Positions 1 through 6,403 of a stretch of 8,627 bases of DNA are shown piece by piece; the first letter of the stretch is position 1; every line of letters starts with the position of its first letter. Source of the DNA: CAYRGG01 sp964423745 (GTDB lineage: Bacteria > Pseudomonadota > Gammaproteobacteria > Competibacterales > Competibacteraceae); contig CAYRGG010000109.1 in NCBI GenBank assembly GCA_964423745.1, positions 1 through 8,627 of the forward strand, written 5' to 3'. The position numbers and the translations under genes were made by a program. Below the pieces are notes generated by a model, which saw only the letters and a program-made list of their open reading frames with translations, was not told where the DNA came from and searched no databases.

Positions 1-55
1 TCATACATAATTTGAAAAACTCACGCACTACAAATTTCTACCCGTGAACGGTTAC
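1..55. mobile_element. Possible end of an insertion sequence (IS66-like) inside res
   Basis: Reading the minus strand, the Res protein follows its family pattern up to an Asn codon at 56-58 and then departs abruptly. The next bases read GTAACCGTTCACGGG (55 down to 41) and give a stop codon at 38-40. Family knowledge: IS66-type elements have inverted repeats beginning GTAA and duplicate 8 bp of target. The GTAA start placed exactly at the breakpoint is why I suggest this family. Only 55 bases are visible, with no transposase and no second end, so a different element, a MITE or a plain rearrangement remain possible. Confidence 0.4.
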
Positions 56-571
56 ATTTTGGGAAAGCTCGGAGTCCGGCTCATACAGCTTGTGAAAAAA
101 ACTCCACGCCAGCGCCAAGCTCATCACCTTGGTTTTGCCGCTGCCTGTAGCCATCTTGATGACATAGCGCCGCCAAGTCTCTTCGAACATCTGCGCCGAT
201 ACCGCCCCACTGCTGTCAAAACGCATCAAGTCAAACTTATCCTTCGCGTCCACCACATCATATAAATAAATAATCGTCTCTAGCGCCTCGCGCTGGGCAA
301 AGAAGTATTGAAACTGGGTGGTGACGCCATCCGCCTGCACCTGCAAGTGTGGCTCCATGAACCACCAGTTGAGCAGGCTTTTGCTAGTATCGGACGCGCC
401 CACATAGTCATCGTCGCGGAACTTTTTGACCTTCTTGCGCAAAGTTGCCACTAAAGGCGGCATCAGTTTGTCCATGCTGGTTTCGCGTAAGGCTTCATCC
501 GCCGGGAACCAGCGAATCTCGGGATCGAGAATGGCGTGGGGAGAGTCGGGGAAGTCGGGATGCAGGGCCAT
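38..571 (-). pseudogene. res: Type III restriction endonuclease Res subunit, truncated N-terminal fragment
   Basis: This is the N-terminal part of the helicase/nuclease subunit of a type III restriction enzyme, which with Mod translocates on and cuts DNA at unmodified sites. Only 177 codons remain of a protein usually about 900-1000 residues long. The Walker A motif MATGSGKT (residues 140-147) of the SF2 helicase core is present, preceded by the family-typical N-terminus (NWWF at about 68-71, FQYFFAQREALETI at about 87-100). DEAD/DEAH box, later helicase motifs and the C-terminal PD-(D/E)XK nuclease are all missing. Residues 173-177 (VTVHG) come from foreign sequence starting at base 55. The ATG start lies 17 bases after the stop of the preceding gene, with a purine-rich AGAAAGAG in front. 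The product cannot cleave DNA. Identification is firm; whether the rest of res lies beyond the inserted sequence cannot be seen. Confidence 0.9.
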
Positions 572-588
572 TATTTTCTCTTTCTATT

Positions 589-1428
589 TTATATCAGTGG
601 CAACTGATTATCTTTAGGTGGATAAAACACACCTATGATAACAAACGGATTTTTTGCCCAGCCGTGATATTGCCTTGTAGTTCCTAAAAAAAAATATAAA
701 TCTCTCTGCATAAATTCATCAATATATTTCTTGCGAACCATTGCCAAGGCAGCTCGCTTGTTTCCATCAGCCTGTCTCAAACAGTTCCAGTACAACATAC
801 CGATTTCCCAATCTTCAATCATTAGCCTACTTTGCTTATTTTTGCTGTCACTGAACTTATAGGAAAATTTATACGGCAGTTTGTCTACTATCATAAACTC
901 TCGTTTCAGTTCATCCTCGCTCTGGAACAACGACATCTGTTTTGCCTTGGCCTCCAATAAAGCTATATTTTTCGCGTTCCATTCTCTATCAACACGCTGA
1001 ATAATCAAGTCATGTATTAATGTTGGCTTAAACACCGCTATCGACAATTCGTTTTCATTGGCCCTTTTAATTAAATCAGCCAAATCGTCATATATTTGGT
1101 TTGAACCAAAAATAATTTCTTTGCGTTGCAACCAACCGTGTGCTGTACCGACGGGCTTACCGACAAGCTTCACGTTCTCAATATTTACGACCCTATAACT
1201 TTCCGGTCGCGGATCATCCGTGTTTTTGACAAGCTCCAGTTCCATCCACTGAAATTTCTTGTACCTGTTCTCGTAATCCAGTTTTCTGAACGGCAAGGGA
1301 TAGACTCGCACCCAGCTTCCATTATCCAGAATCCCTGCTGTGCATACCAATTCATCGTATTTTTTTGACAAGGTTGGATATGTTTTTACGATGATAAATA
1401 CTTGCCGCCTTTCACCTACAGATGACAT
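589..1428 (-). CDS. Uncharacterised 279-residue protein paired with a DUF488 protein
   Basis: I cannot give this protein a firm family name. It begins with a beta-strand-like segment (QVFIIVKTYPTLSKKYDELV, 9-28), then CTAG (29-32), GSWVRVYPLPFRKL (37-50) and DPRPESYR (72-79). The pattern of an AG followed by a GxWVR-type turn and a YP motif suggests small beta-barrel domains that might bind nucleic acid, but this is a guess. The C-terminal half (roughly 110-279) is rich in charged and aromatic residues. There is no signal peptide or membrane segment, so it should be cytoplasmic. The start is fixed: an in-frame TAA lies two codons upstream, and the ATG overlaps the end of the DUF488 gene by 13 bases, so translation is probably coupled. 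Composition is AT-rich (20 of 60 bases are G or C at 841-900) against 29 of 60 in the res fragment at 421-480. It sits between DUF488 and res, so it is probably co-transcribed with both. Confidence 0.85.
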   Translation of the reverse strand: MSSVGERRQVFIIVKTYPTLSKKYDELVCTAGILDNGSWVRVYPLPFRKLDYENRYKKFQWMELELVKNTDDPRPESYRVVNIENVKLVGKPVGTAHGWLQRKEIIFGSNQIYDDLADLIKRANENELSIAVFKPTLIHDLIIQRVDREWNAKNIALLEAKAKQMSLFQSEDELKREFMIVDKLPYKFSYKFSDSKNKQSRLMIEDWEIGMLYWNCLRQADGNKRAALAMVRKKYIDEFMQRDLYFFLGTTRQYHGWAKNPFVIIGVFYPPKDNQLPLI

Positions 1429-2312
1429 ACCTTAAGACTTTTTTGTTTCTCCAGATAGTCACTTACACAATGCCTGTGACACGACGTGTGTTCCTTTTCA
1501 AAACAAGTGAGTGCAATACGTTTGTATTGCTCAAGTAACCTTTCCAGCTCTGTAAGACTATCCATCCGCTCGGGTAGCTGTTTTCGATAATCCGCGAACA
1601 ATTTTTTGTAGTCATCCTCGGTTTCGAGTTTTTGACGCAGATCAGCATCAATACCCAGTTCAGGTATATGCAAATAGACGATATCTAATTTTGGCAGTAA
1701 TTGGCTAAGCGTTCCTTTGGAAAAACCAAACTTTCTGCTTAATGGATTTTTACGCACATCGCAAAGCAAACGCACATCATTCTGAATTAACTGATTGGCA
1801 TAGCTCTCAAACGAAAGCCCCTCGTAACCAATGGTATAAAGCATAGTGTTTGTTCTAGTGAGCGCACGCTTTTCCTTTTTCACACGATTCGATGACGATT
1901 GACCCAAAACCTCATCAACGATGCGACTGCGGATAGCATAGTAAGGATAACGCTCATACACATACGTCAGCAGTTTAGTACCTCGTAAAGATCGGTACCT
2001 GGACAGAAAAATACCCAACTCTCTCAACTTGTCAGAACCCAAGCAGGCACCGGCTTTGAACTTTAACTGAACACCTTTTTCGGTTTCATGCAGCCAGCCC
2101 CAGCTTGCCATCAATTCCACGTCGGATTGCGCCTGAAAGGAGTAACAACCGTAATGATAAGGCACGAAATCAAAATAATTGAAATCGGCTTCCTGTCCGG
2201 CCAGGAATAGCAGCTTCTGCAAATCCATCTTCGACAACTTGCCGCCCGCCATTTCTAGAAGCGTGAGTAAGAATCTTTGTCGGTAGTATTTTGGTATTAC
2301 TGGTTTTTTCAC
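1416..2312 (-). CDS. DUF488 family protein with an N-terminal DUF4065/winged-helix-like region
   Basis: A cytoplasmic 298-residue protein with two parts. Residues 1-115 contain LSKMDLQKLLFLAGQE (26-41) and FVPYHYGCYSFQA (49-61), a pattern like DUF4065/Panacea-type or winged-helix domains of antitoxin-related proteins. Residues 157-298 form a DUF488 domain: LYTIGYEGLSFESY (158-171), CDVRKNP (184-190), a YLHIPELG strand (213-220) and the conserved cysteine cluster CFEKEHTSCHR (270-280). The biochemical role of DUF488 is not established; the Cys/His cluster could be catalytic or bind metal. The start is GTG at 2310-2312, sharing bases with the TGA of mod, with GAGG five bases upstream inside the mod end. 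The end overlaps the next gene. The gene is AT-rich (23 of 60 G or C at 1741-1800) against 34 of 60 in mod at 2341-2400. Domain calls: DUF488 confident, N-terminal domain tentative. Confidence 0.85.
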   Translation of the reverse strand: MKKPVIPKYYRQRFLLTLLEMAGGKLSKMDLQKLLFLAGQEADFNYFDFVPYHYGCYSFQAQSDVELMASWGWLHETEKGVQLKFKAGACLGSDKLRELGIFLSRYRSLRGTKLLTYVYERYPYYAIRSRIVDEVLGQSSSNRVKKEKRALTRTNTMLYTIGYEGLSFESYANQLIQNDVRLLCDVRKNPLSRKFGFSKGTLSQLLPKLDIVYLHIPELGIDADLRQKLETEDDYKKLFADYRKQLPERMDSLTELERLLEQYKRIALTCFEKEHTSCHRHCVSDYLEKQKSLKVCHL

Positions 2313-2926
2313 ACCCTCACCTCGATAATAATCATGGTGTCATTGCCGAAGATGTCCACTACCTTCACCGCCACTTTGCGCTGTCCGGGGGCACATTCAA
2401 GGGCGACGCTGGTCAGTTCCAGTGAACGGTCCTTCTTAGTACGAAAGCTCTGCCATTCGTTCTCAAAGACATAGTCGCCGGTCCACAGTTCTTCGGTCTC
2501 ACCGGTTTCATCATTCTGTACACGGATGATTTCGCGTTTGCTCTCGAAGTCGAAGTCCACTGACCAGTAGTCGATCCAGTCGGTCCATTGCTGGGTAATC
2601 TGTTCACGGGTGATAATACCGTCCTTGTCTTTGCTCACCTTCACGATCTGACCCTTCTCCACCACGATCTTGTTACTCTTATTCTTTAGGGTTGCTTCGG
2701 CGCTGGCGATCGAGTCCTGCGAATAGAACACCGAGAAGTCCGTCAGCTCCATCGCCACCGTGTTCTTCTTTACATGAGACTTGACCTCGATGAAGGAGAC
2801 ATCGTGAAATACCACCTGGTTCTTCTCCACCGCCCGCTTGTCGAACACCTCGGCAGGGATGTACTTGGGTGCAATGTCAATACCCTTGGCCCGCGCCTCG
2901 TCCAGCACATTGGGGAACAGCCCCAT
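2309..2926 (-). pseudogene. mod: Mod fragment 3 (C-terminal 205 residues)
   Basis: C-terminal domain of Mod, in the same frame as fragment 2. It starts at an ATG that directly follows the TAG stop (TAGATG), then continues GLFPNVLDEARAKGIDIAPK and KRAVEKNQVVFHDVSFIEV. The end, GNDTMIIIEVRV, is family-typical. It overlaps the GTG start of the DUF488 gene. This domain is thought to serve subunit contacts in type III enzymes; it has no methyltransferase motif. A ribosome ending at TAG could restart at the abutting ATG. Confidence 0.75.
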
Positions 2927-2929
2927 CTA
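2927..2929 (-). other. In-frame TAG stop within mod, abutting an ATG
   Basis: The minus strand reads GGC TTC GAG TTC TAG ATG GGG in the mod frame. A single G-to-T change from GAG (Glu) would explain it. The ATG follows with no gap, which is the geometry of stop-start re-initiation. Confidence 0.85.
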
Positions 2930-3501
2930 GAACTCGAAGCCGAGGATGTCTACCTTGGTAATGTGTTTCTTGCGACACTCCAGAATGATTTCTTCCACAA
3001 ACAACCGGGTCACCGGCAGGTTCACCGGCCCCACCGCTACCAGCCGCCCGGCACGCTTGCCGTGGAAGCACTCGAATTGTTTCACCTTTTCCGCACGATA
3101 GGCACGCAAGATCAGGTCGAGGAAAGCCGCTTCCTTGGCTACAAGCTGCTGCTGTTTCTGTTCCTCACGCAGATCAGGATTGACGCCGATGTAGTGCTGG
3201 CGCTCGTATTTGCCTAGGTTAAGGATTTCAAAGGCGCGGTAATCCTTGCCCTCGGCCTTTAAGGCCCGCTGCACGCCAATCATGCGTTTGCGGGTGGTAT
3301 GAATTGCGAACTTGCCTAGATCGGTGGCGATCCACTTGCGGCCAAGTTTTTCGGCCACGGCAGCGGTTGTGCCGGAGCCGCAGAAGAAATCGGCGACCAG
3401 GTCGCCTTTGTTAGATGAGGCTTTAATGATACGTTCAAGCAAGGCTTCGGGTTTTTGGGTTGGGTAATCTACCCGCTCCTCTGCCATCGGGTTTACAATC
3501 G

Positions 3502-3907
3502 GAATATCAACCCAGACGTTTTGTACCATTTGTCCAGGATAGGTATCAACATAGATTTTTCGGTAAATTCGTGCGTTAGGATTGTCAGGCATCACTAATT
3601 CGTTGTTATAGTACATTTCTTCCATGCGCTCTTTCTTATATAACCACCCAGTGTTAGGAGACTTGATTCCCCGGAATTCATATTGCAAATTTGGTCTAAC
3701 CAAGGGGTTTATTAATGGCGACTTCATGTATTTCCGACCATCACCATCATCAAATTTGAAACGCTCTCTTATGTATTTTTTGGTATTATCATCACTCTTT
3801 GAATAAGTTGGGTTGAATATTCGCTCTATGGATTTTCCATAGAAAAGCAGTGTGTCATTGGTAACGCCAAACTGATCACTTGACCATGCCTGTGCTTGTT
3901 TACGTCG
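3502..3907 (-). other. Target-recognition region of mod, AT-rich
   Basis: Lying between motif IV and motif I, this region corresponds to residues 100-235 of the catalytic fragment. It is visibly AT-richer than its flanks: 20 of 60 G or C at 3721-3780 and 24 of 60 at 3601-3660, against 34 of 60 at 3301-3360 and 36 of 60 at 3361-3420. In type III enzymes this segment reads the DNA site and is often swapped between alleles. The borders given are approximate. Confidence 0.6.
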
Positions 3908-4303
3908 CCAAATAATTTCATTGACGAAATTCGATGCACTAAAAACCTCGTCTAGCACAAACCTAAGTGACGGGTTCACCCGCCAATCACAGTGCACATA
4001 AATACTCCCGTCCTCCGCTAGCAAATCCCGCATTAGCACCAACCGCTCGTAGATCATGCTAATAAAGGAATCCGCGCCCCTGCCCCAAGTGTCACGGTAG
4101 GCAATTTCTTCGAGGATATTGGGTTTTTTAGTGAAGGTGCCGCCACCAATCTCGATGTCCATGGAAAAATCTGCGCCTACGTCGAAGGGCGGATCGATGT
4201 AGATCAACTTTATGCCACCTTGCTTTTCGATCTTCTCGCCCAGCGGGCCGTTCTTGAGCGAAGACAGAATCAGCTTGTTGTCACCCCAGATAAGCTTGTT
4301 TGT

Positions 4304-4306
4304 TTA
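4304..4306 (-). other. In-frame TAA stop within mod
   Basis: The minus strand reads GGT TAA ACA AAC AAG in the mod frame. The frame is the same before and after: 99 bases separate the first base of this codon (4306) from that of the TTG codon at 4207. If the ancestral codon was TGG (Trp), two adjacent G-to-A changes were needed, which argues against a single read error. Confidence 0.85.
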
Positions 4307-4615
4307 ACCCTGGAGCTGACGACCCCGGTTGTCCATGGCAAACAGATCAGGCTGTGCGGCGGCATCCTCAGGTCGTTCGGCTCGCGGCTCGTCCACCTGC
4401 TCGATAGTCTGAAACGGCAATACGATGTTGCAAACTTCGTTGGTTTTGCCGTTCCACACCAGCTCCACCTCGCGCTTATGCTCAAACAACAAAAAGCGGT
4501 ATTTCTCCGGCAACGGCTGGTCCGCCTCCAGAAAGCGAATGATGTCCTGCTTTTCCTGTTCCGTGAGATTGAGTGCGCCGCGGCTTGCCTTGCCGTCTTT
4601 ATCCTTCTTAGCCAT
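4304..4615 (-). pseudogene. mod: Mod fragment 1 (N-terminal 103 residues)
   Basis: N-terminal piece of the interrupted type III methyltransferase. It starts MAKKDKDGKASRG and carries the family-typical KYRFLLFEHKREVELVWNG (about residues 38-56), and it stops at TAA in GRQLQG-stop. The next in-frame codons, TNKLIWGDNKLILSSLKNG, continue the Mod sequence with no missing bases, so the break is a nonsense change and not a frameshift. The piece has no catalytic motif and would be inactive alone. Confidence 0.8.
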
Positions 4616-4766
4616 TACCGGTTCCCAGATTGCGTTGTGTATTCATCGTTTTGACATTTTATATTTTAGCCGACGTCCTTGAGCTACATATCGATTACGA
4701 CACAGGAAAATATTCCTTTTTTTTGGCTTTGACTGTTCATCAGAAAAAACAATTTGCGCTCATATC
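4616..4766 (-). promoter_or_regulatory. Spacer between abiEii and mod, probable mod promoter region
   Basis: These 151 bases separate the end of AbiEii from the ATG of mod and are the only gap in the minus-strand gene run large enough for a promoter. An AT-rich TAAAATATAAAAT block at 4656-4668 could hold a -10 element, but I find no convincing -35 at the right distance. A small hairpin, AGGAA-AATA-TTCCT at 4704-4717 followed by eight T (overall 4717-4724), points to the plus strand, where there is no gene to terminate. No clear terminator for abiEii is visible. Confidence 0.35.
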
Positions 4767-5693
4767 TTATCGATTGGCAGCCCAAGGGCCGCCGTTTGCC
4801 CATGAGTAGGCAAAATCACCTGAATTTGCCGCAGCATCCAGCACAGGCATAAGGAAAGTCCCTAGCTCGTTAATGACTTGCGCGAATGCAATCCCTGTCC
4901 AACCCAGCTGGCTGCGCGTCAGGAATGCTTTCCATTGCCTTATCTTATGTTTATCTGTTGCAAACTCGTCGCTCAACCCGGTTGGCACGGTTTGCGGTAT
5001 GACCGTACGCCGACGGTTGAAGGTCACCTCAATGGCTGTCATTAACGTTGTGCCTTCAAACGAGAACTGCCTTGCGATTATCCAAAGATCGTAGAAGTCC
5101 TTCATACGGCTGTTTTGCATCCCCAGTGCCACCATCGCCTGTAGTTTCTCGGCAACGACGGTCTCAGGTGGATAGGCTCGAATTCGCGGCGCTGGCAGAT
5201 CGAGCAACGTTGGATAATCGATCTCTTTTGCCTCGGGCGTTATCGCGTCGCCAAAACCTATATCGATCTGCAGGGGGATTCTGGCTTTACCCAGCAGCCC
5301 GAGCAGTTTTATCCGCTGCCCCTGGTATGCTTGACCTTCACGTATCTCTACCGCTCGAACGCTGCGAGCGTCGAACGTCAGGCCATCGGACTCCACCTCC
5401 ACGTCGCAAAGTTGTTGAAAAATTTTGGTCAGTCTTTCGTTGGACGCCTCACCAAAGCTAAGCAAATCCAGATCGCGTGTCGGTCTGTGCCCCGATTCCA
5501 TCCACAGTGCAAACAGCATGGCGCCCTTGAGGACAAATTGCCCCACATATTCAGAGTGCGCAAGCCGATACAGAAACCGTTCCAGTCCGTAGCGCGTCAA
5601 GATGAGGTTCGCATCCTCACCATGACTCATGCTCAAATTTAGGAGCCGTTGGCGTACGGAAGCGGCAAGATTGGTAGACTGGGACCGGTTCAT
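4767..5693 (-). CDS. abiEii: AbiEii nucleotidyltransferase toxin, type IV toxin-antitoxin system
   Basis: Toxin of the AbiE system, a cytoplasmic DNA-polymerase-beta-fold nucleotidyltransferase; characterised relatives bind GTP, and some transfer nucleotides to tRNA and block growth, giving abortive phage defence. I take the ATG at 5691-5693 (308 residues), because GGAGG sits seven bases upstream and the ATG overlaps the AbiEi stop as ATGA. A start at 5738 would add 15 residues with no better support. Motifs: FVLKGAMLFALW (53-64), RPTRDLDLLSFG (70-81, the aspartate pair expected to bind metal), LQIDIGFGDAI (141-151) and TVVAEKLQAMVALGMQNSRMKDFYDLW (178-204), all typical of the AbiEii/DUF1814 family. 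The length is normal and all motifs are intact, so it should be functional. It is translationally coupled to, and probably repressed with, its antitoxin. Confidence 0.93.
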   Translation of the reverse strand: MNRSQSTNLAASVRQRLLNLSMSHGEDANLILTRYGLERFLYRLAHSEYVGQFVLKGAMLFALWMESGHRPTRDLDLLSFGEASNERLTKIFQQLCDVEVESDGLTFDARSVRAVEIREGQAYQGQRIKLLGLLGKARIPLQIDIGFGDAITPEAKEIDYPTLLDLPAPRIRAYPPETVVAEKLQAMVALGMQNSRMKDFYDLWIIARQFSFEGTTLMTAIEVTFNRRRTVIPQTVPTGLSDEFATDKHKIRQWKAFLTRSQLGWTGIAFAQVINELGTFLMPVLDAAANSGDFAYSWANGGPWAANR

Positions 5694-6298
5694 GCCGTTG
5701 CCTCCAGATACGGCCGCATGACGTTTGCGACGCGACAAATCTTAGCGTAACGCCATAGATCGTCGTTGCTGCATTTCTTCTGCTCACGGCAATCCCGCAG
5801 TGCTTCCAGGGCGACATCAAGCCCAGTTTTATTACGGTACTTGAAGCAGTCCACCACGGTTTTTGCCGAATTGTATATTCTGACCTGAACACCCTCAATT
5901 ACATGGACTTCTACACCTTCTGTCAGCGCCTTGCCAGAAAACCACACAACGCGCAGCGGCGGGTAATCCATGTGCGGGCGGGCAACTTTGCGATCCAGTG
6001 CTATCCATACCTGGAAGGGGCCTTGGGTTCCTAGCTCATGGAACTGGAGCGCGGACAGCAAGCAGATTACCCCATGGGGCACCCGCTTGCCAGCCTGGGC
6101 TAAGCCGTGGTGGACTGAGATCTCAGCATTGGCTGCAATATAGAGTCCGCGGCCGGTGCGCGTGAGCAGCCCCTTTTTGCAGAGTCGGCGCAGATATTCC
6201 GGGTGGATACCGCGGCAAGTCAGGTCGCGGACTCGCAACATGCCCATCTGCCTGACCAGTTTCAGGATCTCCTCTGTCGTTGTTAGCTCATTTTGCAT
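5690..6298 (-). CDS. abiEi: AbiEi antitoxin and transcriptional repressor, type IV toxin-antitoxin system
   Basis: Antitoxin partner of AbiEii. In this family an N-terminal winged helix binds the operator and represses the operon, while the C-terminal domain counters the toxin without stable binding to it. Visible here: the N-terminal helix-turn-helix region with RVRDLTCRGIHPEYLRRL (22-39) and KGLLTRTGRGLY (42-53), then the family core KRVPHGVICLLSALQFHELGT (71-91), PPLRVVWFSG (113-122) and IYNSAKTVVDCFKYRNKTGLDVALEALRDC (141-170). Three in-frame ATGs occur at 6316, 6304 and 6298. I chose 6298 (202 residues) because the other two lie inside the palindromic operator and a likely -10 box would start the transcript near 6315. 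None has a good ribosome site, so translation may be leaderless. The end overlaps AbiEii by ATGA. Confidence 0.92.
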   Translation of the reverse strand: MQNELTTTEEILKLVRQMGMLRVRDLTCRGIHPEYLRRLCKKGLLTRTGRGLYIAANAEISVHHGLAQAGKRVPHGVICLLSALQFHELGTQGPFQVWIALDRKVARPHMDYPPLRVVWFSGKALTEGVEVHVIEGVQVRIYNSAKTVVDCFKYRNKTGLDVALEALRDCREQKKCSNDDLWRYAKICRVANVMRPYLEATA

Positions 6299-6345
6299 GT
6301 GCATAAGTATTGACATTTATTACTATATGTCAATACTTATGCACA
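6298..6345. promoter_or_regulatory. Perfect 19-bp inverted repeat, probable AbiEi operator
   Basis: The left arm TGTGCATAAGTATTGACAT (6298-6316) and right arm ATGTCAATACTTATGCACA (6327-6345) are exact reverse complements around a 10-base spacer. It lies directly at the start of abiEi. AbiEi proteins studied elsewhere repress their own operon by binding inverted repeats in the promoter. On the minus strand the spacer holds TATAGT (6327-6322), a good -10 box, so binding would block transcription. Because the arms each contain TTGACA, weak promoters in either direction are possible. Confidence 0.8.
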
Positions 6346-6355
6346 GACTTCCCAA

Positions 6356-6403
6356 TTAGGGTAAGTATTGGTAACACTAGCTTGCCCGCTACACTTATGC
6401 AGA
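6356..6403. promoter_or_regulatory. Second, degenerate copy of the AbiEi operator
   Basis: TAAGTATTG (6362-6370) and ACTTATGCA (6393-6401) repeat the cores of the two arms of the perfect operator (6304-6312 and 6335-6343). Both are shifted by exactly 58 bases, so the half-site spacing of 31 bases is conserved. Aligned over 48 bases, 27 match. The middle is not conserved, as expected if only the half-sites are contacted. Known abiE operators also have two inverted repeats. Confidence 0.6.

Larger units (their letters stand above)
2927..4207 (-). pseudogene. mod: Mod fragment 2 (catalytic core and target-recognition region)
   Basis: Middle piece of Mod with both methyltransferase motifs: DPPF at residues 5-8 (motif IV, catalytic) and FFCGSGTT at 274-281 (motif I, SAM binding). 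Counting from a TTG at 4205-4207 gives 426 residues. That TTG has GGTGG seven bases upstream and could act as a re-initiation start, but it is equally just an ordinary Leu codon in the full frame. The stretch between the stop at 4304 and this TTG (32 codons, including GDNKLILSSL) is normal Mod sequence and would be lost. Residues about 100-235 are the variable target-recognition region. The piece ends VDILGFEF before TAG. Confidence 0.75.
2309..4615 (-). pseudogene. mod: Type III DNA methyltransferase Mod subunit, interrupted by two in-frame stops
   Basis: This 769-codon frame encodes a type III Mod subunit: it would methylate adenine at N6 in the recognition sequence and give the Res/Mod complex its specificity. 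One continuous frame reads the whole protein except for TAA at codon 104 (4304-4306) and TAG at codon 563 (2927-2929). Order of elements: N-terminal segment with VELVWNGKTNEVCNIVLPFQ; methyltransferase motif IV DPPF (codons 141-144); target-recognition region (about codons 236-371); TQKPEALLERII; SAM-binding motif I FFCGSGTT (codons 410-417); and a C-terminal domain ending GNDTMIIIEVRV. This IV-TRD-I order is the beta-class arrangement. Related Mods, as I remember them, read through both sites, with W in place of the TAA and E in place of the TAG. The ATG start at 4613-4615 has only a weak ribosome site (GGGAA). The simplest view is a decayed gene; readthrough or expression in pieces is not excluded. 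Confidence 0.85.

Noticed and set aside
2774..3217. 147-codon open frame on the plus strand
   Set aside because: It is fully antisense to the mod C-terminal region, which has clear family motifs, and it lacks a ribosome site or recognisable domain.
2309..4615. Reassigned genetic code as the explanation of the stops in mod
   Set aside because: TAA, TAG and TGA all end intact neighbouring genes at expected family lengths (for example TAA at 4767 and 589, TAG at 1416, TGA at 8016).
4220..4654. 144-codon open frame on the plus strand
   Set aside because: It is antisense to the mod N-terminus; the mirrored frame explains its openness and the protein shows no recognisable motif.
4704..4724. AGGAA/TTCCT hairpin followed by eight T on the plus strand
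   Set aside because: The stem is only five pairs and AT-leaning, and no plus-strand gene precedes it, so I do not call it a terminator.
5048..5642. Plus-strand open frames of 103-137 codons
   Set aside because: They are antisense to abiEii, whose motifs and ribosome site are convincing.
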